Shown here piece after piece: positions 26,340 through 34,574 of a stretch of 64,000 nt of DNA. A program made the position numbers and the translations under genes. Under the pieces are notes generated by a model. That model saw only the letters and a list, made by a program, of their open reading frames with translations, did not search any database and was not told the origin of the DNA. The stretch's first letter is position 1. Each line of letters begins with the position of its first letter. Source of the stretch: Actinomycetales bacterium (GTDB taxonomy: Bacteria; Actinomycetota; Actinomycetes; Actinomycetales; Microbacteriaceae); NCBI GenBank assembly GCA_015655415.1, contig JAATFB010000027.1:1-64000 (forward strand). Reading direction: 5' to 3'.

Positions 26340-29300
26340 TCACGCGCGGCGGCGTGCCCGGCGACCGCGCGCGAGAAGAAGGCCGCCGACGAGCACGAGG
26401 GCCGCGCCGCCGAGCATCCAGGGTCGGGCCTCGGACCCCGTGGAGGCGAGACCCCCGGGTGTCGCGGCACCTCCGCCGCCGGCGGCGACCACCGTGAGAG
26501 GCACGGAGGCGAGCACGGAGCCCGGGTCGGCGGCATCCGCGATAGCGATCGTGTGGGCCCCGGCCTCGGTGTCCGCCGGGATGGTGGGCCGGAGCGTGAG
26601 CGTTCCCTCCGCCCCGGCCTGGCCGCTGCCGAGCACGACCGGGGCGGAGCGCAGCGTCACGACGTAGGTCACCCCCGGTGTGAGGCCGCCGGCGTCGATC
26701 GTGATCCGGTCACCCGGCCTCGCCGAGGGCGAGCTGGCGCGCAGCGTGACGGTGTTTCCCGGGCCGTTCGGAGCCGTGGTTCCGAGGTCGACCGGAAGCG
26801 TGCCGGCCCACAGCGAGTGGCCGAAGCGATTGCCGTCGTCCGTCCACAGCACCTGCCGCTGACCGCCGACCGCGGTGGATGCCGGTGCGACGGCGAACCC
26901 CTCGAGGTTGTAGTTCGGGAGGTTCGCCGGGCGCGCGTATGTGCGGTCGACGTGGAAATGGCCGTCGCCGCCGATGCCGAGCAGGGTGGTCGCATTGCCG
27001 CACGTGTTGTCGCAGTGGGCCCAGAGCTCCCCGAGGTCGGCATCGAATGAGTCGTCCATCACCCCGACGAGCCCGCTGTCGACATCCGCCACCCGGGAGT
27101 AGGTGTGGTCGGTGTTCAGCACGTACGCCCGGAGGTGCCCCGTCTTCTCGACGGCGCCGACGAACAGCCCCGCGGCCGCCTTGTCGGGATAGTCCGACGG
27201 CCGGTAGAGCGCGCCGGCATCCGTGCGGAAGCCCTTCGCGGTGAGATAGCTGTCGGGCACGAAGGCGACGCCCTCGAAGCCGAGGTTGGAGTCGGCGGCA
27301 TCCGTGGGGGCGAAGCCGAGGTCATCGGTCAGCACCCACTGGTCGGTCGCGGAGATGGTCGTGGCCGACGTGGTCGGGTCGAAGCGCAGGATCGAGTCGA
27401 GCGGCACGTTCGACGCGTCGTTGTCGCGCTCGGTCGTGACGTAGAGGGCGCCGTCCGGGCCGACCGTGAGTCCCTCGGAGTCAGGCGCGCCGCTGCCATC
27501 GGGGAAGCGGATGTCCTTGCCTTCCGCCCAGCCGTTCGCGGTGTCCTTCACCCACGTGCCGTTCTCGTTCAGCAGACGCCACACGTGACTCTTGTTCTTC
27601 ACCGCGTATAGCACGTTCGCGTTCGCCGGGTCGAAGGCGAGCCCGCTGAGGTCCTGTCCCGACTCGCTCGTCACCCAGGCGCACTGGGCGTCGATCGTGA
27701 CCGGAGCGGCGCTGCCGGGCCAGGGCTCGGCATCCGCGGGCACGGTGCCGGGGGCATCACCCGAGTCCTCGGTCTGGCACGGCGCCTCGGGGGCGGTGCC
27801 AGACGTCAGCGGAGGCACCCCTGTCGCGCAGGACGCGTCATTGGACGCCCCGAAGCTCGCGGCGGTCACCTCGAGGAAGGTGCTGCCACCGTCGGGGCAT
27901 CGCGCCAGCGACGTGTACCTGTGGTCGGTGTTGACCGTCTCGTCCACGCCGGCCTGCCCGGCGCTCCACTCCACCGAGTCGACCAGCGTGCCGTCCGGAG
28001 TGTAGACCTTGACCGCGTCGCCGCCGCTGGAGAGACCCTTCGTCGACGGGAAGACGCCGTAGCCGCCGGCGGGGATCGTCGTCGACCGTGCGCCGTCCAC
28101 GTACAGGCCGTCCGAGAAGTCCGTGGCGGCGGATGCCGCTGCACTGTCGACCTGCTTCCAGCCGGCGACGCTGACGCTGTGCGCTCCCTTGTTGTACAGC
28201 TCGATGGCATCGGCGATCGAGGGCAGCGGGGCGAAGGGGATGCCGTCGTTGTCGGAGGTCACCTCGTTGATGACGATGTCGTGCCAGTTCGGGTCGGTCG
28301 CAGGCGGCGTGCCGCCGCCCGAGTCGGTGCCGGTGCGCACGAAGGCGGCGTCGTGGATGCCGAGGGTCGAGGAGCCCGGCGAGCCGACGGACCCGCTCGC
28401 GCTGGTCCAGCTGCCCTGCTGGTCGCCTGCCGTCGAGAGGCTCCACCCGGCCGTGCCCGACCTCAGGCCTGCGTGGGCCGCGTCCACCCACGCCGACTGT
28501 CCCTTGCCGCCCGACAGGAACCCGGATGCGTACGCCACCGAGTCCACCGTGTCGCCGTTCGCGTCGAAGAGGTACATGGTCTTCGGGCCCTTGTTCAGGG
28601 TGGTGGCGCCGTCGTTCACGATCTTCACGGCATCCTTGAGGCCCCAGTCCGCACGGAACTCGGCCGGCGTGACGTCCGTGACGATCGCCGACTCGCCCGG
28701 CGCCAGCGTGCCGAGCGACGACAGCGAGACCGTGCCCGGGGAGGGGGCGGTGCCGTACGACCAGCCGGTCATGTCCACCGGTGTGCGACCTATGTCGGTG
28801 ACCTCGACGTACTCGCCGTCTCCGCCGGTGCTCGAGCCGCCGATCAGGCCGCCATAGGCGAACTCGGTGATCGCGACCCGGGGGGCGGCCTGCGACAGCG
28901 ACGCCAACGACGAGACGCCGGGCGAGCCGACGGACCCGGCCGCGCTGGTCCAGCTGCCCTCCTGGTCACCGGTCGTGGACACGGTCCACCCGCCCGTTCC
29001 CGCCATCGCCCCCACGTGCGCCGCGTCGACCCACGCCGAGACGCCCTTGCCGGAGAGGAAGCCCGACGCGTAGGAGACGGTGTCGGCCGTCGCGCCGTCC
29101 CGGTCGTAGAGGGACATCGTCTTGGGACCCTTGTTCAGGGTCGTGCTGCCGTCGTCGACCACCTTCACCGCGTCGGTCAGACCCCAGTCCGCGCGGAACT
29201 CGACAGGCGTGACATCCGTGACGATGGCCGACTCGCCGGGCGCGAGCGTTCCGAATCCAGCCAGCGAGACCGTGCCCGGCGCCGCAGCGGTGCCGTACGA

Positions 29301-29525
29301 CCACCCGGTCATGTCGACGGCGCTCGCGCCGAGGTTCGTGACCTCGACGTACTCACCGTCGCCGCCCAGACTCGACCCGCTGATCAGGCCGCCATAGGCG
29401 AACTCGGTGATCCTGACATCCGCCACCGGGCTCGCGGATGCGACGGCCGGCACAGCCGTGCCGACGAGCGCGAGGACCAGCGCGGACGAGGCGACGATGA
29501 CATGAGGGAGGGCAGCAGCACGCAC
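26340..29525 (-). CDS. Cell-wall-anchored protein with three lamin-tail domains and a beta-propeller-like region
   Basis: This 1061-residue exported protein has a signal peptide (residues about 1-31) and then three lamin-tail (LTD) domains at about 34-205, 216-393 and 410-560. The first two are near-identical (ITEFAYGGLI.GSS.GGDGEYVEV). Residues about 610-920 carry propeller-type repeats (LSGLAFDPANANVLYAV, LGFEGVAFVPDSYLT) as in esterase-like phytase or similar secreted proteins. A short immunoglobulin-like segment follows. The C-terminus has LASTGSE at about 1026, a hydrophobic span and an Arg-rich tail, the layout of an LAxTG sortase substrate. It is encoded alone. Enzymatic activity is uncertain; lamin-tail domains often accompany secreted nucleases or phosphoesterases. 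Confidence 0.82.
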   Translation of the reverse strand: MRAAALPHVIVASSALVLALVGTAVPAVASASPVADVRITEFAYGGLISGSSLGGDGEYVEVTNLGASAVDMTGWSYGTAAAPGTVSLAGFGTLAPGESAIVTDVTPVEFRADWGLTDAVKVVDDGSTTLNKGPKTMSLYDRDGATADTVSYASGFLSGKGVSAWVDAAHVGAMAGTGGWTVSTTGDQEGSWTSAAGSVGSPGVSSLASLSQAAPRVAITEFAYGGLIGGSSTGGDGEYVEVTDIGRTPVDMTGWSYGTAPSPGTVSLSSLGTLAPGESAIVTDVTPAEFRADWGLKDAVKIVNDGATTLNKGPKTMYLFDANGDTVDSVAYASGFLSGGKGQSAWVDAAHAGLRSGTAGWSLSTAGDQQGSWTSASGSVGSPGSSTLGIHDAAFVRTGTDSGGGTPPATDPNWHDIVINEVTSDNDGIPFAPLPSIADAIELYNKGAHSVSVAGWKQVDSAAASAATDFSDGLYVDGARSTTIPAGGYGVFPSTKGLSSGGDAVKVYTPDGTLVDSVEWSAGQAGVDETVNTDHRYTSLARCPDGGSTFLEVTAASFGASNDASCATGVPPLTSGTAPEAPCQTEDSGDAPGTVPADAEPWPGSAAPVTIDAQCAWVTSESGQDLSGLAFDPANANVLYAVKNKSHVWRLLNENGTWVKDTANGWAEGKDIRFPDGSGAPDSEGLTVGPDGALYVTTERDNDASNVPLDSILRFDPTTSATTISATDQWVLTDDLGFAPTDAADSNLGFEGVAFVPDSYLTAKGFRTDAGALYRPSDYPDKAAAGLFVGAVEKTGHLRAYVLNTDHTYSRVADVDSGLVGVMDDSFDADLGELWAHCDNTCGNATTLLGIGGDGHFHVDRTYARPANLPNYNLEGFAVAPASTAVGGQRQVLWTDDGNRFGHSLWAGTLPVDLGTTAPNGPGNTVTLRASSPSARPGDRITIDAGGLTPGVTYVVTLRSAPVVLGSGQAGAEGTLTLRPTIPADTEAGAHTIAIADAADPGSVLASVPLTVVAAGGGGAATPGGLASTGSEARPWMLGGAALVLVGGLLLARGRRARRRA
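28349..29423 (-). repeat. Internal tandem duplication encoding two lamin-tail domains
   Basis: Two consecutive stretches of roughly 530 bp (about 28911-29423 and 28349-28880) encode closely matching lamin-tail domains. Several DNA runs are nearly unchanged, for example around 'GCCGCCATAGGCGAACTCGG', present near both 28850 and 29390. This indicates a fairly recent intragenic duplication. The third lamin-tail domain is much more divergent. Confidence 0.75.
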
Positions 29526-29697
29526 GCGTCACACCCTCGCGGAGGCGATGAAACGGAGGGTGAACGCGCATCGACCGGAAGGAGGCCGCTGGGATTACTG
29601 CGGCCGGGAGCAGCTGAGTGCACCGGCGCCGGGCTCTCCGACGACGCATCCCACGTCACGACTCAGCTGGCACCCGTGTCGTGACTCATCGCAACAG

Positions 29698-29782
29698 CGG
29701 AGGGCGTGGGATTCGAACCCACGAGGCGTTTCCGCCCACTGGTTTTCAAGACCAGCTCCATCGGCCGCTCGGACAGCCCTCC
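29698..29782 (-). tRNA. tRNA-Ser, anticodon UGA
   Basis: The reverse strand folds into a class II tRNA. The acceptor stem GGAGGGC (29776-29782) pairs with GCCCTCC (29699-29705) and the discriminator is G. The anticodon stem-loop has loop CTTGAAA with anticodon TGA. There is a long variable arm, and the T arm has GTTCGAATC. Class II structure plus UGA identifies serine. No CCA is encoded. It stands alone between the lamin-tail protein and the Asp23 cluster. Confidence 0.93.
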
Positions 29783-29878
29783 GGGCGTCGAGTCTAGCGG
29801 GGGCCGGCGCCCGCGAGGCGGCGAGCCTCCTGGAGAGGCGCCTCAGCGGCGCGGAGGTCCGGTGAGAGCACCGTCGGC

Positions 29879-30208
29879 TCAGTCCGCGGCCTGTGCCACG
29901 GTGATCCGCACGGCGACCTCGGTCGGCCCCGCCGTCTTCGACCATGCCGAGACCGCGTCGTACACGGCTCGACACGTCTCGGCGGCAGAGCGGGAGTCGA
30001 CCCCGATCGTAGCCTCGACCGTCGTGCGGTCTCCGTCGCGATCGACGACGACCATCGGTTCGGACCGGTCCGCGCGCACCGCCTCCCGGCCCGCGGCGAC
30101 GACACGGGCCGCGAGCGGGCCGGATCGATACAGCGTCGCGACCCCGGGCACCTGCCGGATCAGCTCGTCCAGCTCCGCGCTCATCTCTTCGACCGGCACC
30201 GTCGTCAT
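29879..30208 (-). CDS. Small Asp23-cluster protein of unknown function
   Basis: This 109-residue protein starts at ATG 30208, overlapping the upstream gene by 4 bp (ATGA), so it is translated with it. It is soluble and without a signal peptide. Part of it (VVVDRDGDRTTVEATIGVDS and TEVAVRITVAQAAD) has the alternating strands of an Asp23-like fold, and it may be a reduced family member. It is the last gene of the sigma factor operon. Confidence 0.65.
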   Translation of the reverse strand: MTTVPVEEMSAELDELIRQVPGVATLYRSGPLAARVVAAGREAVRADRSEPMVVVDRDGDRTTVEATIGVDSRSAAETCRAVYDAVSAWSKTAGPTEVAVRITVAQAAD

Positions 30209-30837
30209 GACTCGTCCTCCGCACCAGGCAGCCGATGGATGTCGTGGATCGTGACGTCGACCGCGGCGATGTTCAGATCGGTGTGCGCCGACAGCCGCTC
30301 CAGCACGGCGGCCCGCAGCCGACTCGCGGCCTCGGGAAGGTTCTCGCCCCACAGCACGCTCGCGTCCACTACGACCGTGATCGGCTCACCCGGCACCGTG
30401 AGGTCACCGGTCAACCGGCACCGGCCGACGATGACGCCGTGGACGTCGCTCTCGGCGGAGCGGACGATGCCCCGCACGGCTCCCTCCGTGATGCCCAGAT
30501 CCGCGGCAGGATCCTCGTGCCCGATCGGGATGCGCCGACCGGCACGGGCGTCGATCGCGATGGAATCGAGGATGCGGGAGATCCACCTGTCGTCGTTCGC
30601 GACAGCCGACTCCGCCGCCTCGTCCGCTTTCAGCAGCTCCTCCGAGAGCCCACGGAGCCGCTCCATCGACTGCAGGGCCAGCTGACAGCCGGCGGACTCC
30701 TCGATGGAGGGATCGACCGGAGTGCGGCCCGCGTCGAGATACGCGCTCAGCTCCTCGATCGTATGGCCGTCGAGGTCGTCGGGGGTGATGCCGAGCGAGC
30801 GCGCACCGGATCGCGACGAGTCGTCATCACGCGTCAT
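30205..30837 (-). CDS. Asp23/Gls24-family protein with an anti-sigma-like N-terminal part
   Basis: This 210-residue protein overlaps the sigma factor stop by 4 bp. Its C-terminal half (about 110-205) is Asp23/Gls24-like: TEGAVRGIVRSAESDVHGV, PITVVVDASVLWGENLPEAA and VDVTIHDIHRLPG. The N-terminal part (DLDGHTIEELSAYLDAGRTP, then IEESAGCQLALQSMERL) is laid out like the start of small anti-sigma proteins, although the usual HxxxCxxC zinc motif is reduced to one His and one Cys. Co-translation with an ECF sigma factor makes a role in holding or sensing through that sigma plausible (inference). Confidence 0.72.
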   Translation of the reverse strand: MTRDDDSSRSGARSLGITPDDLDGHTIEELSAYLDAGRTPVDPSIEESAGCQLALQSMERLRGLSEELLKADEAAESAVANDDRWISRILDSIAIDARAGRRIPIGHEDPAADLGITEGAVRGIVRSAESDVHGVIVGRCRLTGDLTVPGEPITVVVDASVLWGENLPEAASRLRAAVLERLSAHTDLNIAAVDVTIHDIHRLPGAEDES

Positions 30838-31400
30838 CGCCAGGCCTCCATTCGCACGACGAGAAACTTACGCGCCCGCGCGAGCAGCCCACGCACCGTG
30901 GACGGCGGGACACCGAGCTCCTCGGCGATCTCGTCGTAACTGTATCCCGCCACCTCCCGCAGCACCCAGCACTGGCGCTGTGCGTCTGGAAGCTCGTTCA
31001 GCGCCGCCGACAGCTCCTCGAGCTGCGATCGGCTCTCCACGATCCGTTGCGGCGTCGCCGTCTCGGGCGACGCCGGCTCGACCTCGGCCACGTCGAGCCG
31101 CGGGCGTCTGGCCCTCACGCGCGAGATGGCCTTATGACTCGTGATGCGCATCAGCCAGCTCCGCACGGCAGCCGGCTCCTCCAGCTCGGGGAGCCGCTGC
31201 CAGGCCGTGATGAATGCCTCCTGCACGACATCGTCGACCTCGTCGGTGGCACCGAGGATGCGTCGGGCGTATCCCAGCATCAGCGGTGCATAGCGTCGGA
31301 CCAGCACTCGAAATGCCTCCGGGTCGCCATCCGCCGCGCGTCCTGCGATGATCCGATCGTCAGCGACATCCAGAGGTAAGTCGTCGTTCTCGTCCGCCAT
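30834..31400 (-). CDS. ECF-type RNA polymerase sigma factor
   Basis: This 188-residue sigma-70 family protein contains only regions 2 and 4. Region 2 is VRRYAPLMLGYARRILGATD plus DVVQEAFITAWQRL (about residues 28-70). Region 4 is LPDAQRQCWVLREVAGYSYD, EIAEELGVPPSTVRGLLARA and ARKFL near the C-terminus. ATG 31400 has GAGGGGGA upstream, which excludes the longer open frame. It heads a three-gene unit with two Asp23-type proteins, immediately downstream of the main Asp23 operon, so it probably drives envelope-stress genes including this cluster. Confidence 0.9.
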   Translation of the reverse strand: MADENDDLPLDVADDRIIAGRAADGDPEAFRVLVRRYAPLMLGYARRILGATDEVDDVVQEAFITAWQRLPELEEPAAVRSWLMRITSHKAISRVRARRPRLDVAEVEPASPETATPQRIVESRSQLEELSAALNELPDAQRQCWVLREVAGYSYDEIAEELGVPPSTVRGLLARARKFLVVRMEAWR

Positions 31401-31692
31401 AGCGTCCCCCTCATACGCGACACGCCCCCATCGTCGGGAGCGGCACGGGGCCACGCATCCCCCACGGGCCCCGATGGTAAGCGTGCATCGAAAGAGCACG
31501 ATATTCAACCCGTGCGCTCGGATGCGCGTCACGACGTTCGTCGTCTCGCCCCTCGTCGTCGACCGTGTCACGCTCGGCGGGCCTCCCCTCGTACCCGACA
31601 TCCGGCACCCGGCCGGCGGTCGCCTCTCGCGCAGCCAGTCGCGCGCGAGGGGATCTCCTGCGACCTCATCGGTCGCAGGAGACCCCCGTGGA

Positions 31693-31866
31693 CTACTTCG
31701 TGAAGAAGTCCTTGGCGTCCTCACCGGTCTTCTTGGCCTGGGCCTTGGCCTGATCGACCTTGCCCTCCGCCTCGAGGCGCTCGTTGCCCGTCGCCTTGCC
31801 GACGCCCTCCTTCACCTTGCCGCCCACCTTCTCGGCGGCGTTGCTGATCTTGTCCTGTGCGCTCAT
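31693..31866 (-). CDS. CsbD-family small stress protein
   Basis: This 57-residue hydrophilic protein (MSAQDKISNAAEKVGGKVKE onward, ending TGEDAKDFFTK) is a typical CsbD-like protein. That family is abundant under general stress in Gram-positives but has no known activity. The ATG at 31866 has GGAAGGAG-like bases upstream. It is too short for many gene finders. It follows the small membrane protein gene by 81 bp and is probably part of, or co-regulated with, the Asp23 stress operon. Confidence 0.88.
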   Translation of the reverse strand: MSAQDKISNAAEKVGGKVKEGVGKATGNERLEAEGKVDQAKAQAKKTGEDAKDFFTK

Positions 31867-31947
31867 GTCGAGCTCCTTCCTCTTTTTTCTGGGATCTGGT
31901 TCTGTGCTCCTGCCGCCGCCGATCGCGACGACCGGCGCAGCGACGTC

Positions 31948-32169
31948 TCAGGCCAGCCGACGGCGAGCGGCCTTGCCGGTCCGCCGCGCGGCCCTCGCCG
32001 CCTTCTTGGCGAGCTCTCGCCGCGACTTGCGTGCCTGCGGGTCGTTCCACAGGCGTTCCAGCTGGTGCCGGAGGTCCTCGTAGTTGCGACCTCGTCGGGC
32101 CGCCGACTGCGCGCCGATGATGTAGGCCGCGGCGACCAGGATCGCGATGATCAGAAAGTTCTTGCGCAT
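31948..32169 (-). CDS. Small basic membrane protein of the Asp23 cluster
   Basis: This 73-residue protein has one N-terminal transmembrane helix (FLIIAILVAAAYIIGAQSA, residues 5-23) and a strongly basic cytoplasmic tail rich in Arg and Lys. It starts 12 bp after the AmaP-like gene. No family is recognised. The basic tail could bind acidic surfaces or nucleic acid, but this is speculation. Confidence 0.75.
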   Translation of the reverse strand: MRKNFLIIAILVAAAYIIGAQSAARRGRNYEDLRHQLERLWNDPQARKSRRELAKKAARAARRTGKAARRRLA

Positions 32170-32181
32170 GACGTATTCACC

Positions 32182-32835
32182 TCATTTCACGGTCAGCGGG
32201 GCGCGGACGCGCGGCGCCGATGCTCCGACCCGAGCCGCGGCGACCGACCGGGTCCCGGTCGTCAGGTGCACGAACACGGGGCCTTCCTCACCGAGCAGGC
32301 CGTCCCATTCGCCCACGATCCGTTCGATCTGCGCGAGCACGGCTGCCGAGTCCACCCCGTTGGCCACGGAGACCTCGAGCTTCAGGACCGGCTGCCGCTT
32401 GACGCGGTATGCGCTCAGCGATGCGCCGGACACGCCGGGAAGCTGCTGCACTCGAGGCCGGATGACCCCGCGCGCCACCGCAACGTCCACGGTCGCGGTG
32501 GATGCCCCCGGCGCCGCCGGCAGCTTGAACCGCGCCACGATTCCGGTGCGTCCGCGCCCCTGCCGGATCACGAAGATCACGAGCAGGATCGCGATGACCA
32601 GGGCGACGGCACCGGCCGCGAGCAGCACCCAGGGAAGCGCCGAACCTCCGGCGGCGGTCGGTCCCTCACGCCACGACTGTCCCAGCCATCGCGCAAAGCC
32701 TGACACCTGCCTGCGCCACAGGGATGCTGCATCCGCCAGCGTCGCCACCGCAAGGGCGGCCGCGCCTGCGCCGATGAGCACCAGTCCGATGAACAGGACG
32801 AAGATGCGGTTCATCACGCGATTCGTGCTGTTCAT
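32182..32835 (-). CDS. AmaP-like alkaline shock response membrane anchor protein
   Basis: This 217-residue membrane protein has an N-terminal helix (about 9-32) and a second one (about 68-92), followed by a cytoplasmic domain (VEVSVANGVDSAAVLAQIER-type, about 100-215). This matches AmaP, which in firmicutes tethers Asp23 to the membrane. It overlaps the DUF6286 gene by 1 bp. Its place in the same operon as three Asp23-type proteins supports the assignment; the sequence is clearly divergent. Confidence 0.72.
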   Translation of the reverse strand: MNSTNRVMNRIFVLFIGLVLIGAGAAALAVATLADAASLWRRQVSGFARWLGQSWREGPTAAGGSALPWVLLAAGAVALVIAILLVIFVIRQGRGRTGIVARFKLPAAPGASTATVDVAVARGVIRPRVQQLPGVSGASLSAYRVKRQPVLKLEVSVANGVDSAAVLAQIERIVGEWDGLLGEEGPVFVHLTTGTRSVAAARVGASAPRVRAPLTVK

Positions 32836-33404
32836 CAGCCCACCTCCGCGCGTTCCGCCAGCCGCACGCGCGGTTCACGACGCAACCCGTACGGCTCGCC
32901 CGCGGTGTGGACGGCATCCCTTACCCCGTCGACGTCGACGACGGTTCCCGCCGTCGGGACGATCCGCACTGTGGCACGGCGTCGCCCGACCACCACGGTC
33001 GCCTTGTCCCGCGCGACACCGGCCGCGCGAGCAGCACGCATCGCCAACGTGCGCGCCACGACCTTGTCGTCCACGACGGCAACGACCCTGCTCGCCTCGA
33101 GCTTGCGCCGGGCCCTGCGGCCCGGAGCGAGCGCGACGACCACGAAGAACGCGCCCAGGATGACTGCCACTATCCCGGCCGCGATCGTCACACCGCGCGC
33201 CAGCGGCGACAGTCTCGATGCCCCGCCGACGAAGGCGGTGACGGCGCCGGCAGCCGGAAGGTTCAGCATCAGAAAGACGCATCCCACGATCACGGCGATC
33301 ATGAGGACCAGCAGGACCAGTCCCACGGTGATAGCCAGACCCGAGCGCGGCGAATGGATCTCACGTCGCGTCACGCGCCGGTACACCGATGCCTGCGAGC
33401 TCAC
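32835..33404 (-). CDS. DUF6286-type membrane protein of the Asp23 cluster
   Basis: This 189-residue protein has two transmembrane helices (about 24-46 and 70-92) and a C-terminal cytoplasmic domain (VVAVVDDKVVARTLAMRAAR, then TVRIVPTAGT). The layout matches the actinobacterial DUF6286 family found with Asp23 genes. It overlaps the Asp23 protein gene upstream by 4 bp and the AmaP-like gene by 1 bp. Its function is unknown; it is probably a second membrane partner of the Asp23 complex. Confidence 0.75.
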   Translation of the reverse strand: MSSQASVYRRVTRREIHSPRSGLAITVGLVLLVLMIAVIVGCVFLMLNLPAAGAVTAFVGGASRLSPLARGVTIAAGIVAVILGAFFVVVALAPGRRARRKLEASRVVAVVDDKVVARTLAMRAARAAGVARDKATVVVGRRRATVRIVPTAGTVVDVDGVRDAVHTAGEPYGLRREPRVRLAERAEVG

Positions 33405-33772
33405 TGGACCCTCCCCTCCTTCTCGATCGCGATCCGCGAGAACCGGATCTCGACGCGACCCACCTCGCGACGGGCGGACGCGCGCAGCCGTTCGGCGAGC
33501 TCACGCGCCACCAGGTCGGCCCGCTGCACCAGCGTCATCGCCCCGTCGCGCCCCAGGGGCTCGGCCCGGCACGGCGTCACGACCGCGAGCCCGAGCTCAC
33601 CATGGGCATCCGAGAACTCCGCCTTGATGTCGCGGGCGCGCACACCGAGCAGCTCCGCCGTGATGGCGGAGACGAGGCTCCTCAACGCCTTGGGCTCGAT
33701 GATGGTCACCCCTGCCGACCCCGGCCGGGGTGCGGAGCCCGCGCCCATGCCAGCCGCCGATCGGGTGGTCAT
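33401..33772 (-). CDS. Asp23/Gls24-family protein (short)
   Basis: This 123-residue protein starts at ATG 33772, overlapping the DUF2273-like gene stop (ATGA). It contains an Asp23-type segment (VTIIEPKALRSLVSAITAEL, LGLAVVTPCRAEPLG, ELAERLRASARREVGRVEIR). It is shorter and more divergent than the copy at 33957-34397. It is likely to polymerise or pair with the other Asp23 proteins of the operon. Confidence 0.75.
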   Translation of the reverse strand: MTTRSAAGMGAGSAPRPGSAGVTIIEPKALRSLVSAITAELLGVRARDIKAEFSDAHGELGLAVVTPCRAEPLGRDGAMTLVQRADLVARELAERLRASARREVGRVEIRFSRIAIEKEGRVQ

Positions 33773-33960
33773 GACGACGAGCGCTTCCCGCGGAAGGCGT
33801 CGGCCAGCACGTGCACGTCGAGCTTGCCTTCCATGATCATCCCGACTCCACCGCCGACCGCGATCGCCAGGGCCACCAGCACGAACGCCCAGAACCCCAC
33901 GGAGATCCAGGTCAGTGCGAGCACCGCGCCGACGGCCATTCCGGTCACCGTCTTGGTCAT
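33769..33960 (-). CDS. DUF2273-like small membrane protein
   Basis: This 63-residue protein has two closely spaced transmembrane helices (about 5-22 and 23-43, with the GGGVGMIMEGKLD hairpin end) and a short basic tail. That is the layout of DUF2273 proteins, regular partners of Asp23. It is coupled by 4-bp overlaps to Asp23 genes on both sides. Confidence 0.78.
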   Translation of the reverse strand: MTKTVTGMAVGAVLALTWISVGFWAFVLVALAIAVGGGVGMIMEGKLDVHVLADAFRGKRSSS

Positions 33961-34397
33961 TGGACGCGCGCCTCGTCACCCTCGTCGTCGTCGGAGGCGA
34001 CGTGCACGTCGTTGATCGTCACGTTCACCTCGGTGACCTCCATGCCGACCAGGTCCTGAACCGCGCGATACACGGCGGAGCGCACGTCGTCCGCGACCTT
34101 CTGCAGCGACACGGGGTAGTCAGCGACGATCGTCACGTCCACCGCCACCTGCCGCTCGCCGACCTCGACGCTGATGCCCTGCGTCAGGTCCGTGCTGTTC
34201 AGCGCGTCGCGGATGGCACCGATCGCACGCGCCGCGCCGCCCCCGAGCGCGTAGACGCCGGAGACCTCGCGTGCCGCGATGCCGGCGATCTTGGCGACGA
34301 CGCCGTCCTCGATGGTGGTCTTGCCTCCGCCGGCCGCGGCACCGCTCGCCGGCCCGCTGTTCCGCTTGCTTGACGCCTCAACCTGAACGTTCGACAT
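33957..34397 (-). CDS. Asp23/Gls24-family envelope stress protein, first gene of the operon
   Basis: This 146-residue protein is the most canonical Asp23 member here: TTIEDGVVAKIAGIAAREVS, GVYALGGG, GERQVAVDVTIVADYPVSLQ and VGMEVTEVNVTINDVHV. The first 25 residues are a flexible Ser/Gly/Ala lead. ATG 34397 has AAGGAGA upstream; the longer open frame has no such site. The order on the transcript is Asp23, DUF2273, Asp23, DUF6286, AmaP-like, small membrane protein, CsbD. Confidence 0.9.
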   Translation of the reverse strand: MSNVQVEASSKRNSGPASGAAAGGGKTTIEDGVVAKIAGIAAREVSGVYALGGGAARAIGAIRDALNSTDLTQGISVEVGERQVAVDVTIVADYPVSLQKVADDVRSAVYRAVQDLVGMEVTEVNVTINDVHVASDDDEGDEARVQ

Positions 34398-34574
34398 GAC
34401 ATCTCTCCTTCGACTCGTGTCCGCGATCGGGTCTCGTGGCAGTCGCGAACGATCGCGCCTGCACCGCGAACCCGTCGCGGGGTCGCCACTGCGGCGACAC
34501 CTCTTAGTCGCTCGTGGCACGGAGTTCGTCACAAAAAGATCGCGCCCGTCCGCAGCGTCGGCGGACGCCGTTCG

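Noticed and set aside
30834-31724. Longer sigma factor starting near 31724
   Set aside because: The extra about 108 residues are Arg-rich and unlike sigma region 1; a good ribosome site precedes ATG 31400.
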